Source: Varroa destructor (lineage: Eukaryota > Arthropoda > Arachnida > Mesostigmata > Varroidae). Taken from it: a stretch of 64,000 bases of DNA. The notes under the pieces are model-generated. The model saw nothing but the letters and a program-made list of their open reading frames with translations. It ran no database searches and was not told the DNA's origin. The translations under genes and the position numbers were made by a program. The stretch is from NCBI RefSeq assembly GCF_002443255.2, contig NW_019211455.1, forward strand, positions 42,926,336 to 42,990,335, written 5' to 3'. Positions 13,401-24,410 of the stretch are shown here, in pieces (position 1 is the stretch's first letter; the number at the start of each line of letters is the position of its first letter).

Positions 13401-13977
13401 AATAAACGTTTTCAATAGATGTTAACATTTAGCAGTTTAAGCTAGATACTCGATGAATAATCAAATAAGAAACAGATTTCACAAAGAAATAAAAAGAAGA
13501 CTGTCATTATGCTGTGTTTTCAATTTATAACCCATTCACTTTTCTTTTGGGTCACCTTAACATAAACTAATATTATTAATAACAGTGGTAATAATAACGT
13601 ACATATAGCTCTAGGCAAATTTTTGGCTTGTAGGAAGCATACGTATCTGTATCTTTGTCTATCAGTAACTGCTGGCTGTGAGTTGCCGCTACACTAACTA
13701 ATAGTACTCACTCGTCTATTTCAGGTAACCGCGAGAACGGAAGTTTGGGCCGCTTCAAGACGTCCTTAGTGAACCCGATATCCATGGTCCGATCTCCAGA
13801 AAGATCTATGTAGTCCTTCTTTGGGGGGTAATCCCAGTCAAATGGCAGATAGGTGACTTTAGGGTAACGAAATGTACGAGTATACCGAACTGGAACCTCG
13901 AACAAGGCATTAGCCCTTCTGGTTCCTAGTTTTGCCTTTTCCATGAGTATGGCTCGATAGAACGTTTGCCGCAACAT
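10420..13977 (-). CDS. mRpS15: Mitochondrial small ribosomal subunit protein uS15m (mRpS15, fly bonsai)
   Basis: Five exons in transcription order are 13977-13712, 13392-13259, 12575-12428, 11605-11485 and 10587-10420. All are GT-AG, phases 2, 1, 2 and 0 match, and the result is 278 residues ending in TAG. The N-terminus (MLRQTFYRAILMEKAKLGTR) is basic with few acidic residues, as expected for mitochondrial import. The S15 core is recognisable. NRVRRHPYDT lies at residues 118-127, KIAR spans the exon 2/3 junction, and LLEAISRRNKQLKQLGRYDF corresponds to the conserved stretch of bacterial and fly S15. The C-terminal extension after about residue 200 is charged and helical, as in insect mRpS15. 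The protein binds small-subunit rRNA in the mitochondrial ribosome. Another in-frame ATG at 14007 would add ten residues; I prefer 13977 for its targeting-like start. The gene converges with gene 1 and diverges from the ASDURF-like gene. Confidence 0.93.
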
Positions 13978-15364
13978 CTTGAAAATAACAGTGACCTTAA
14001 GCCACAATCAAAGAGCACGTAGCAGGTGAAAAACTGACTGTTCTCAGTGTGGCGCTGCACTGGTCCACGCCGCAGTCCCGACTTTTTCCTCAAATTAGAA
14101 TACAACGGATTAAAAGTGCAAAGTTTATGTTAGTTCTTCACTGTCGGCAGAAAAACACTAAAAATTTATCGCGTTCTTTCCTTATTTGTTAAAGAATAAG
14201 GTAATAATAATCAATAAGGTAGGGAACATCAGTGAATCACTGGATCAAAGAATATTTGGTGAATATATTTATGTATTATGTTTTTAATTAAAATATCATT
14301 CTTAGTAGGAACGTGCCCGGACTACGGAACCGTGTGTACACGAATATGAAAGCTGGTATACGCAAAGCATTTTTCAATTACATACAAGAAAATCAAGTGG
14401 TAAAAACAACAGTCGTTTACTAAGTAAAACCTACCAAGGTGTTCAATAAAGGAAATTCATTTGCGCCATATTAAATACAACATTTCAAAGTGCATTTTAT
14501 GTCACAAACATCTACATTCGCTACACTTCAATGAAATCTCCAAAAAAATCTCTTCTTACAATTTTTTACGGTAAAATCGAATGGTGAATCTATCAAATTA
14601 GAATAAGACTGGTTATCCAGAGATATTTAAGTGGATTGTTACCACTACTATTTAACATTCGAAACCGGTCCGAAACGACCGCGCACAGTGTTGCCTTTAT
14701 TATAGAACAGATACGATCCTTCTGAAATACATGTGGCTGTGTTTATATTGATCTGAATATCAAGTCTGCAAAGATCCGCCGGTGTGGACGGTACGGAGTA
14801 GTGTGCGCGACAAGTGTTACCTAAAAACGTTTCTGCTACCATTCCATTATTTGGAGCTGACAATTTGATGTGGCTTTAATCACCTGGATAGAGCTGAGAA
14901 TAATGTCGTAATAGAATGGCTAATTCTGGTGATATTATCTTACTGACGAAAGGAAAATGCAGCACATGAAGAAGGTTGTGCTAAAATTGATCCTTTATTA
15001 GTAAACAAATCAATCAGGCTATTTAACGAATAATGTCTATTTATGCATAGAAGCATCGAATTCGCTGTTAAGGAAAAACGATCCGTCATTCTGATATTCA
15101 CGGATTGCACCGATTGTTCGAGGTGCTTTTTCACGATGAAACTTCTATCACAAAAACCTCGATTTAAAAATAATATATACCAAGCATTTACTCTATCTTC
15201 CACTGTACCGCCACAGTAAGCCCATACTGAACACAGTTAAGCTCCTTTTCTGAAGTGCTTAATTGACGTGGCATTTTTGTGAGGTGAAAAGTGAGGATAC
15301 ATTGTTAAATACACATTTGTCACTTGAGGTCATCGACTACTTTTTCACGTATTTCTTGCATGCT
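13978..15364. other. Divergent intergenic region between mRpS15 and the ASDURF-like gene
   Basis: About 1.4 kb lies between the two divergent starts and probably holds both promoters. Two minus-strand open frames (14648-14863, 71 codons; 14940-15203, 87 codons) show no motif, signal peptide or splice context I recognise, so I do not call them genes. A GC-richer patch at about 14000-14090, immediately upstream of mRpS15, is the likeliest core promoter for that gene. Confidence 0.5.
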
Positions 15365-15565
15365 ATGGATGTTAAGGAACTGAATCGTGAACGCCAAATC
15401 CTTGAAGTTCAGCAGGCCGAAATAAAATCGTTGAGACTTGGTGCAAGCGTTTACCGTCAATATGTTCAAGGAAGTAATGTCTTCTATTTAACTTCAAGGA
15501 TTGATATTAATACGCATCTCAGGGAAAAGGAGAAACAGTTACGTGAAGCGGAAAAAAATATTTGA
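15365..15565 (+). CDS. ASDURF-like prefoldin-type small protein (66 aa)
   Basis: The single exon encodes a short two-helix protein. The core KSLRLGASVYRQYVQGSNVF followed by YLTSR resembles the human ASDURF stretch around KVYRQQQNSNIFFLADR. The flanking helices are charged, with the leucine spacing of beta-prefoldin coiled coils. Human ASDURF is made from an upstream frame on the ASNSD1 mRNA. It is a subunit of the prefoldin-like module of the PAQosome, the R2TP-linked chaperone for assembling large complexes. I chose the ATG at 15365 because it sits where the conserved coiled coil begins. An in-frame ATG at 15263 would give 100 residues, near the human length of 96, but its extra residues do not look conserved. 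AATAAA at 15738-15743 fits the 3' end. I found no ASNSD1-like coding sequence downstream in the window, so this appears to be an independent gene. The function is inferred from similarity. Confidence 0.8.
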   Translation: MDVKELNRERQILEVQQAEIKSLRLGASVYRQYVQGSNVFYLTSRIDINTHLREKEKQLREAEKNI

Positions 15566-15737
15566 ATTCATCGAGAAATTCATATTTCTTCTCAGCATGC
15601 AATACCGTGCCGAGTGTGGCATTGCCATAAGGCAGATGTCAATAATAATCATGGCTGTCTTTTTCCAAAGCGCCGATGATCCTTTTTAATTACGTTGTAT
15701 AGCAGACTGCTAATATAGATGGGTGCAACTGTAAAGA

Positions 15738-15743
15738 AATAAA
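15738..15743 (+). terminator. Candidate polyadenylation signal of the ASDURF-like gene
   Basis: A canonical AATAAA lies 173 bases after the stop codon on the coding strand, consistent with a short monocistronic mRNA. Confidence 0.5.
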
Positions 15744-17876
15744 TCACAAGTCGTTCATCGAAGCCTGTGTGTATTTTGACTAACCCTCGATCATGTTGTT
15801 CTTCTTGTATTTTACCTGTATAAAGTTACTAAATCTATATGTTGCGATATAAGTCGCCTGTAAATTGTTAAATATAAGAATATATAGGCCTCCACTTATA
15901 CCTACCAAAAATTAACACACAACACTGTTCAACGTAACCTGTGCCATAACTATGAAGGATTGGATTAAATTTGGAACTTTTTTCGATTTCGATTTTTTTT
16001 AAAATTTTCGAAAAGTATGAGTATATCTCTAATACAAAAGCTGTGTCGCACCGTTCGAAAATATCGTCATGCTAAAACATGAGATTCATAATCGTTACGT
16101 TTCATACTAAATGACTTATATTGTTTTATACTTTACAACAAATATATTTTTAGGCCGATAATAATAGAAGTACAGGACGAACTGCGGCCTCCCCCACGCC
16201 TATTTTGGCGTTAAAAGATTTTCTCCCCAGGCTAACGAAGATCAAAGGGTCGAACACACGATAACAGTTATCTCATCGCAATTATTGTGCTCAACGTATT
16301 TGTTTCCCTTATGTAGTTTCTTCTTTAGCCTGTCTCAATATGTTCAGCTATTTTTTTTAAATGAGTGGTTACCTAGTGTACTACGTATATATATACGCTA
16401 GAAATGGTAAGCAAAAAGACATTTTTTATGGCTTAAATTTTCGCATCCTTCTTTTCTTTATTAAGAACATATATCTGTACCGATATGCACATAGCTTTTT
16501 TTTCTCTATTACACATTATCTTACTCTTTTTCCATTCTTACTCCAGTCCTCTGAAGTACCCCTTATTTCGAACTCGGTTATTTGTTCACTAGAACCGTCC
16601 CGTTTTACATTCTACAAAATATGTACGCTCAAGTGCCCTTTGATGGAGTTAGCAGGACACATTTGTTTTCCAGTCGCAAGCCTCGCATTTTAAACGGCCA
16701 CTGGCTTCGTAGAAGTAATAGTTAATCTATATTCAGTTGTGCTTCTTTACTGAAATATCCGTTATTTGACATATTATAAATTAACCTAATTCTGTCGTTT
16801 TTTTCAACGATTTAAATAGTATTGAAAACGTTTCTTGTATTTTCTAATGTTTGTATCCTTTAAATTAAAATCAATGTCGGCTTAAATTGCTCGTTTATTT
16901 AATTCTTTATATTGTACACAGGTATTTTACCCTAAATGCTTCGCTGCACATTATTATATACTAATAATACTACTTTACTATTATTATTTTATAATCAACA
17001 ACCCTTTTTACCTGTCAACAGTTTTAACTTTATCGATTATTTCCAGGAGCTCTTCAGGTCCCTTAACTTACATCATATATATATATATAAATATACATTA
17101 GAAGGATGTAATAAAAATTGCGTCCACGGAAAATGCTTTGACAACGGCTATCTTGCATTGGGTACATCCTTATTCTAGCAGTGTAACTGTGTGCCTGTTT
17201 CGTAGAATTCATTGGCTAATTAACGTTCATTCCCTTTTAGCATACGCGTACCTACTAATTAATGGTCGCCTATTTTATTTATATTGGCAAGAAGCTGTCA
17301 TAATTATTATCATTATGGTATAGACAGTAGCAATATCGCATATATGCATTCACATAATTTGGCGTTTCTGTTGAGCCCATAGCCGAGCTAAATACACTAA
17401 CAGAATAGCTATATTCAAAAAGCCTAGCAGCCGCTTGCTAGTCGATAAAAATACACTGGAGATTTGACTCTTCCTATTGGTTCATTTATACATGCAAGTT
17501 GATATACAAGTGTAACAGTTCCGTTGTTCATCAGTAAAAAATTCACCGGCCAGTTGGATAATTGTGATGAAGAAGTTGTACCTTGACTCACACCAATAAT
17601 TCATGACGGGTGAAACAGATCTAGCTGTAAACGAAACTCTTGTTGAAAGAGAATGACACTTTATCAAAGATGGAATAATGAAGTCTAACATTTTTTCTTG
17701 CTACTAGGTAGTTTGTGTCTTTCCCTTGTTTCTTGACTTTTACTGCCCGGATAAAAAATAAAATTTTGATCCGTTACCTATTATATATATATATATATAT
17801 ATCTAGCGAAGGATAATAGCACGATGTAATGCTCAGAGTGCAGTGAGGTTCTAGTCTGCGGCGTAATTAGATTTAC
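15744..17876. other. Intergenic region between the ASDURF-like gene and GILT, no gene seen
   Basis: AT-rich DNA with T-rich open frames (16361-16693, 16936-17178, 17138-17323) that look like chance. They are rich in Phe, Leu, Ile and Tyr from T-rich sequence, with no recognisable domain. An AT microsatellite lies at 17781-17803. The 3' UTR of the minus-strand GILT gene must lie in the right part, but I could not fix its polyadenylation signal. Confidence 0.5.
17781..17803. repeat. TA dinucleotide microsatellite
   Basis: An alternating TA run about 75 bases past the GILT stop codon, probably inside or near its 3' UTR. Confidence 0.85.
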
Positions 17877-18113
17877 TCAGCACCTTGAGGGCTTCTGCTT
17901 GGCACGAACACAAATTGTTTTATAGAGATCATTGTACGCTTCGAAGATGAACGGCTCCTTAATAGGGATTTTTAAAAGAAAAAGAGAAATATTAGTATCA
18001 TAATTTAAAACAAGTATACCAAAAATGCATGCATTGGTTAATATATAAAGTTTCAAAACAACCACCTACATTCTATGCTTTACACTAACAAAATGCTCTC
18101 TCTCTCTCTGTCA

Positions 18114-18149
<36 letters not shown>

Positions 18150-21100
18150 GATCGCGTTTCAAACAAACAGATCAGCTTGCCAAATTTTAAGCTCAGTCAT
18201 TTTGGGTTATGTTCTTTCCCAGTCGCTTGAATAAGAAAGTAATATGTAATTATTCTCTTCAAATCATAATATGTCATACATGAACAGGCAATAATAATTC
18301 AAAGAAAAACCCAAACAATGAAATGAATCAAATTACTTGAGGCAGCAAGCGCCTTCAGATGTTTAACTGCCGCTAATGCTTCACAGTATTCGATCATTAC
18401 TACCAGGCTTTCCACGAGCAACCTGCGGGGGCTGAAAAGCCTCACTGTTACCCGCATCTCGCAAGTGCTGCATACTGAGAAGCCAGATCTGGGGTGTAGG
18501 GCGTATGCTTCGATATTAACAAATGATACATATTCAAATAAAGTAAAAACTTATTGTTGTAAGCAAAAAACTAGAGATTAGTGGCGTTGTATATGGCGCT
18601 TACAAATTGTAAAGTTTTAGATAGTAGTCTAATCTATAGTTACAGTACAAACGTTAACATTCACAGCTGATTGTTAGTAACATTGACTGACATTAACTGA
18701 ACGCAGAACATCTTATTACCATATAATGATATTTAGCAACTATCCAGCAACTAACAGAAGAATCCATAATGGAATAATCTGGACAACTCAACTAAAACGA
18801 GACAGAGGTAAAACATTGGCTTGTAGCGAATTTGCAGCTATAAATTGTCGTTAATTGCCTAGCGGACGCTAGATAAATCTGAAGCGCTAGAAAATCTGTA
18901 CCTTTCAAATGTTAATTTAACGTATGGTATTGAATAGTATGAACGAATTGCCATGATACCCGATCACCATTAGAAACACAATTTTGAGGGTGAACAGAAC
19001 GACAAACCTTAGCATATTTATCTGAGTCAAAAATGATGCCTTAGGCAACGTTTTAGACGTTCACATAATCATTAAACAATAAACAGCTTTAGTTCAGATA
19101 CGTTTCAAGTACAAAAATCCTAGTCCCTCGGTCTTCGACTAAAGGCCACATTGAGAAAATTTGCTGACCAGCTCTAAATTCAATGTCCTGATCCGCTTTT
19201 CCGCAACCGATTAGCTATGCCGTTCTCATATAACATCGAAGTTATACCCCTTAGCAATTTTGGTGACCATAGAATTATACGATGAAATGTCTGCTAGTTC
19301 GACATAAAATGTGTGTCATTGTAAAAAAAAAAGGTCGTCTTTAAAACGGAATAAGTGGTCCGTCCACGTGAATAGTACTAGACTTGGTCGTGTGTTATGT
19401 TCTGCTCCTAAAACTTACCTCAACTGTTAAGAACGAATCGCATAAAAAAACATAGGGTTCAATAGCTTTCTTGCTTCTTCTGAGGTTATTTTAACGAATT
19501 GATGCGAAATGCTAATTTAACCCAAAAGCAGTTGTATTCTGTGAACAGGTTTACCGTTCAATAACGACAAAATAATCTAATTATTTTTACGTTTTAACAC
19601 TGCAGACAATAGCTTAGACGTAGCTAGTGCAAAGGTGTCAGTATGTATCGTGAGAAAATAATATTGGAAAGCTAAACGGTCTACACGAAAATGTATTACA
19701 CCCAATTGAGTTCATCTATATTTAGCGCTTATTCTTTGCATTCAGCTTGGTTATCAAAATACATATTTAGATCATTGTGTAGAGTTATAACTATTTGCAA
19801 TTTCCAAATCTCTTAAAAAAAATATTTTTTGATAAAATTTAGGCAGGTCTTAGTCCGATACTCTTGCGCGTTGAACGAAACATCGTTGAAACATAGAATA
19901 CCCATAACGACCTATTCTTTCACCAGCCGTTCTGTTAATGCATATTTCATCAGAAACTTATTTGGCAAAATACATACTCCATCAATGAGAGTGGACGGCA
20001 CAAAATCGAGCTGGCTTCCACCGTTGATTTCCTTCGCAGTGGCTTGAGTCATTACACCCATTTTGGCCAGAAGGTCCTTGCCCTGAAAAGTTAGCATTAA
20101 AAAATATAAATCGTCCCTTATTCGCACGAGTTTAGATGTACACGTATGTCATTCAAATCGCAATTTTCATATCGGAGCTATCACGCACATATATCCAACG
20201 CAAAATAACCCACTCAATGAACTCTCGTTCTCCCTAGTTTTGTTTCTTTAAAAATCACCGTAGGCGCCACAAATCGAAGTAATATTAAGACAGATACCCA
20301 TTTAGGGCTATGATAGAGGGACGGATAAGCTTAGCGGGTACAGCATTTAGAAATAACAGGCCAAGGTCTTACACTGCCGTGGAAAGTACCTCTAGATTTG
20401 AGGCTTGTTGTCCGTAAATAACACCTCCACATTAATCTACTATGACCGCGAACCTGACAAAGGTACATAATTAAAAATAAAATTGTTTATTTTAAAAATT
20501 TCCCTAAGTCTTTTTTGACTCACCTGTTGACCCTTCGCACATGCATGTAGAACTTCATAGCTAATAGAGTTCTTGGCGGCGCACTGAAAAAAAAATTGAT
20601 ACGAAATAGAGTAGAAATCGCATAAAATTTCAGTGGACTAAGACTCGTGATTGCGATAGTGCGAACGAAAAACGCCGATTATGATAGGCAAAAACAAATG
20701 AATAATAATGTCTAAACAGTTTCTCTTGTACAAGTAGGAACACATTAGGACAAAATTAAATAGATGGTTTCTACCTGTTCAATGTTTTGCCGCACGTCTT
20801 GCCGGTAACTCATCGTGCAAATGACAAATTCGATCACCTGCTTTTTGTTCTGGTGCAATTTGATGGCGCAGGCGTGGAAGGTGTTGCCTTCGCCTGGAAT
20901 GAAATTTGGGATATTGTTGGAGAGTTTATGGTCCAAACCGATAGCTTAAAAGCTTAGAATAGTTATAAGTGAAGATAGAATTAAATTATCTGAACCTGAT
21001 ATAGTATTCAGTTATCGTAGGCGACGAAATAAACCAATTTTCCCTAGATTAAAAATACCTACTATGCTCAGGGGTACGTAAGATGGTTTTGGGTTTGAAA

Positions 21101-23328
21101 CCGGGTATAGGCACGTCCTGTCTCATGCTAATAGTGAAGCCACACGCTCGAAGTAATCTAAAACATCGGTATTGAACGTAAAACCCGAAACACTTCAGCA
21201 TTTTGGAATATTCTACAGAACTCGTCCGAGCAGTGTGTGTCGCGTACTCCGTGACTATACGATCTTTTAATTAGCACTATATAACGAAGCTCGTTCGTTC
21301 CTTCATTAAATTTGAGAAGCTTTTCCAATTGGATGTATCAGGGCGAAATAGGGATGGCTAGCAGGGATTCTAACGGCCAATGTATGCTAATTCGCTGGTA
21401 TCCAGGCTTGATTCTTAGAAAAAATTCCACTAATTTATCCAAGTTCATTTTCATCTAACTCTGCCCTTGACATTGTATCCCATATGAATAGCTATCCACG
21501 AACTGTCAAGGAGTCCACTTATGTACTATAGATATATAACCACAAAGTACGCCTTTTCTTGGCGACAGGCGTCAGGCAATAGCGAGACTGGTATAGTATG
21601 TCGAATTTGTGTAATATGCCGTGGGTTCGAATCTGGAAAACTGCACAAAACATTTTTACAGAAGGGCTTCTTTCAAGGAAATACCTCCACAGTAAGGAAA
21701 GAGTAAGATAAATCCCATAAGAATAGGCCATATGGAGGCTGTAATGCTGAAGGGTAGAACGCAAGCACGTCATAGGCTCCTATCGTAGTAGTACCGCCTA
21801 GACAATTTTAAGGCTACCGAAATTCGTTACGCACTTTAGATATTCGAAGGGTATCAACGAAAAAAAATGTACGCTTCCAATAGGGAATTTTTCAAAGTAT
21901 TAGTGTTGCACGCTTCCAACATGGCATATATATTTCATTTGCATACATACCTGTATTTTTATCTAGTTTGTATGGAACGTGTACTGATATCATATTGGCA
22001 TTTTACATCGCGATAAGAAGCAAGTTCAGTTCTTGGAAGGCTCAACAAATTTTTAAACTATTCCGTTGCCAACTGTGACCTATGTTCATAGCTGTTAGTC
22101 GTAGAATTTTACGTTGAATCACGCGCTGGTATAAGCCAGCCCATAACGTCACTGTAGCTCCTACAATTCCTTGTAGAGCTTATGCTTTAATACAATCCTG
22201 AGACCAAGTCTACGAACAAAAGACGTGTATGTCTGGTATAACATCGTATCTTTACAATCAAGCGGTTGATAATGGGTACTCAGTCTACAAATCACTCACA
22301 CTTGTGCTTTCACAACCTATACAAGCGAAACACATTCAACGAAACGGTCTCTCAACGACTTAGTAAGTCAAAACGAAGGTAAATAACGTTTTGCATAATA
22401 ATAAGCAGTTTCATGATAATAGGTGTATCATTTAAATACTTGGGAAATTATTGGGCAAAAAAAGCTCTAGCCGTTCTTCTTTAGTACCTGACTAATGGTG
22501 CTAGTAGTGATTTCTATTTGTATGAATATTTACAGCAGTGCATTTAAACTTAATAAAATTGTTCGATTCAAGTGAGATTCGCGGGATGAAGTATTTTATA
22601 TAGATGTGAAAGGTAAAGCAAAAATCTGTCAAAAAAAAAACAGAAAAAAAGGAAGCAATCTGGTGTTGCACTCTTTTTTCAACCTATTCTCAGATTTGCC
22701 CCGTTTTATGTATTGTATGTAGATGAAACCAGTAAATCTAGTCGACCCAACGTAGCAACTTGGGTTTACTTACACTCTTTGACACCGTGTTGGCATTGAA
22801 ATTGTAGTGAAGGGCCCTCTCCGCTGGTAGATGCTTTACCGTAGGGAACCAGTACAAACTCCACCTAAGACAAACGCGTCAAATTGAAGCACAATCAAGC
22901 AAACGTAAGTTCCAAGTTGTCAGTCATATGACTAGCGCATAGATGAGCTGCGCACTTTATAATCATCACTAAAGGTTGTAAAGTAAGGAAAATAAATTAC
23001 TGATAAAGGCTCGATATCGATTACAAAGTCTGTGAAAGCGAATAGCAGCAGTCTATACGAATGGCCCCGGCATATTTTAATCTTTCATTTTTGATATAGT
23101 TATGTTAATTCCTTAGGCATGGCGTTAGGTACATATTGAGGCTTCATCTAATGATATTAAGAATCAACCGACCGTCCGCACAAGGCTAACCTAGACGCGG
23201 TAAGCCACTGCGCATAAACACACCTCGGGAAGCAAAGACAAACTCTTTTTGACGCCTTCCCTCATGATCTGCTGCGAATCGGGACAGTGCGTCTCATAAA
23301 GTATCTCCACTCGAGTCACTGCCGCGGC
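17877..23328 (-). CDS. Gamma-interferon-inducible lysosomal thiol reductase (GILT-like), exons 2-7, first exon not found
   Basis: Exons in transcription order are 23328-23224, 22864-22774, 20893-20775, 20583-20524, 20082-19978 and 17957-17877. GT-AG junctions and matching phases give 186 residues ending in TGA. The first recognised exon carries TRVEILYETHCPDSQQ, the thioredoxin-like strand and active site, here C-P-D-S. The GILT signature C-Q-H-G-x2-E-C-x2-N-x4-C is complete (CQHGVKECEGNTFHAC) and is split by an intron inside its second cysteine codon. Later parts also fit the family: VEFVLVPYGKA, the CAAKNS...CAKGQQ segment, FVPSTLIDG before the last intron, and a final pair of cysteines. 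GILT proteins reduce disulfides of proteins in lysosomes; in arthropods they are linked to immunity. The missing first exon should encode a signal peptide and end in phase 0. The frame is open upstream of 23328 to an ATG at 23472, but that leader is not signal-like and a good acceptor precedes 23328. Confidence 0.92.
18096..18146. repeat. Compound CT and AT microsatellite in the last GILT intron
   Basis: A CT run (18096-18109) is followed almost directly by a perfect AT run (18117-18146). Both lie in the last intron of the GILT gene. Such compound repeats usually vary between individuals. Confidence 0.9.
21575..21640 (+). repeat. tRNA-like fragment (possible SINE head)
   Basis: GGTTCGAATCT matches the RNA polymerase III B box. 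An A-box-like GACTGGTATAGTATG lies about 40 bases upstream. The flanks do not pair into an acceptor or T stem, so this is not a working tRNA gene. It lies in a GILT intron. Confidence 0.35.
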
Positions 23329-24346
23329 CTGGAAATAACAAAAAAGTAAGCGCGTTATTATAGGAGGTAAAACATTTAATTTACAGCTGTTGTCGGGATG
23401 GCGCGTTTGCCTAGTAAGCTGAAGGACACTTAAAGAGAAGTTGTTTAGATTCGAAACAGGACACAGGCACACTTCGTACTGGAAGGGACCATTCCTCTGG
23501 ACGAATGTTTAACTAAGACTGCGGCACCGGCTGTAACAAACGAATAATTTATTATAGCCAATACTATAATATTAAAGTGAGCTAAAACGTTAAGAAAATT
23601 TGATGTACAGAAACTACAAAGTTAAGGATGTTTCGTAAACAATTTCATTCAATTCACGTAACAGTAATTGGCAAACCATACGACAATAAGACTGTTTTTG
23701 ATTTAGCTCGTTCACGCTTGGGTTTTCCTGCAATCAGAAAATTTCCTTCTACGAATTGCCATAACCCTAAATCACTGCATGATCCTTAAATAAGCTGAAT
23801 TCTTCCATTTTACATTTCAATGTGCCACTTCAGTATTTCCTGTGGTTAGTTTTCGGACGTTAAATCATTTGGGCTTTTTATTTGTGCAAAGCTGGATACA
23901 TGACACAAGCAATTCGAAGCCGCTTATTTTGCCCGTAATAGATACGATTTATAATATAGCGACAATACTAGCGGAGGGGACTATGCAATTTTTATGAAAT
24001 TAGACAGTGTGCATTACTCTTAGCGGTTTAAGTTGCACCATTTCTCCGCTTTGCATAACTCTGTGTCCACTTGTACTCTTGCATATGCGACCCACTTTAA
24101 TCATAATAGGCAATGTTATCTATCCCATTTCGAGACAGATGATCTACGGTTAACTGAACAAGTTGACTGCATTGATTGTTAATTCACGTTTTTTCTAATA
24201 TAATTATCAGTCGATTTAACTTACACGAGAGTCGTAGCATTTGGCATAGCATCTCTTGAAATTTGCCGAGCTCATTTTGAAGAATTGCATTTATTTAGGT
24301 ATAAAGCATACACTAGTGTTAGTTTTTTTTTATCTCAATGATATAC

Positions 24347-24410
24347 GACCCAGTGTAGCAGAGTGACAAGCTTGCAATATGAAAAAAAATGAGTTCGAAA
24401 TCAACGCCGA
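24347..24410 (+). repeat. tRNA-like fragment (possible SINE head)
   Basis: GTAGCAGAGTGACAAGC resembles an A box and GAGTTCGAAATC resembles a B box, about 35 bases apart. The sequence cannot fold into a full cloverleaf, so it is at best a decayed tRNA-derived element. Confidence 0.3.

Noticed and set aside
14648..15203. Two minus-strand open frames of 71 and 87 codons between mRpS15 and the ASDURF-like gene.
   Set aside because: No recognisable motif or splice context. Frames of this length occur by chance, and the interval more likely holds two promoters.
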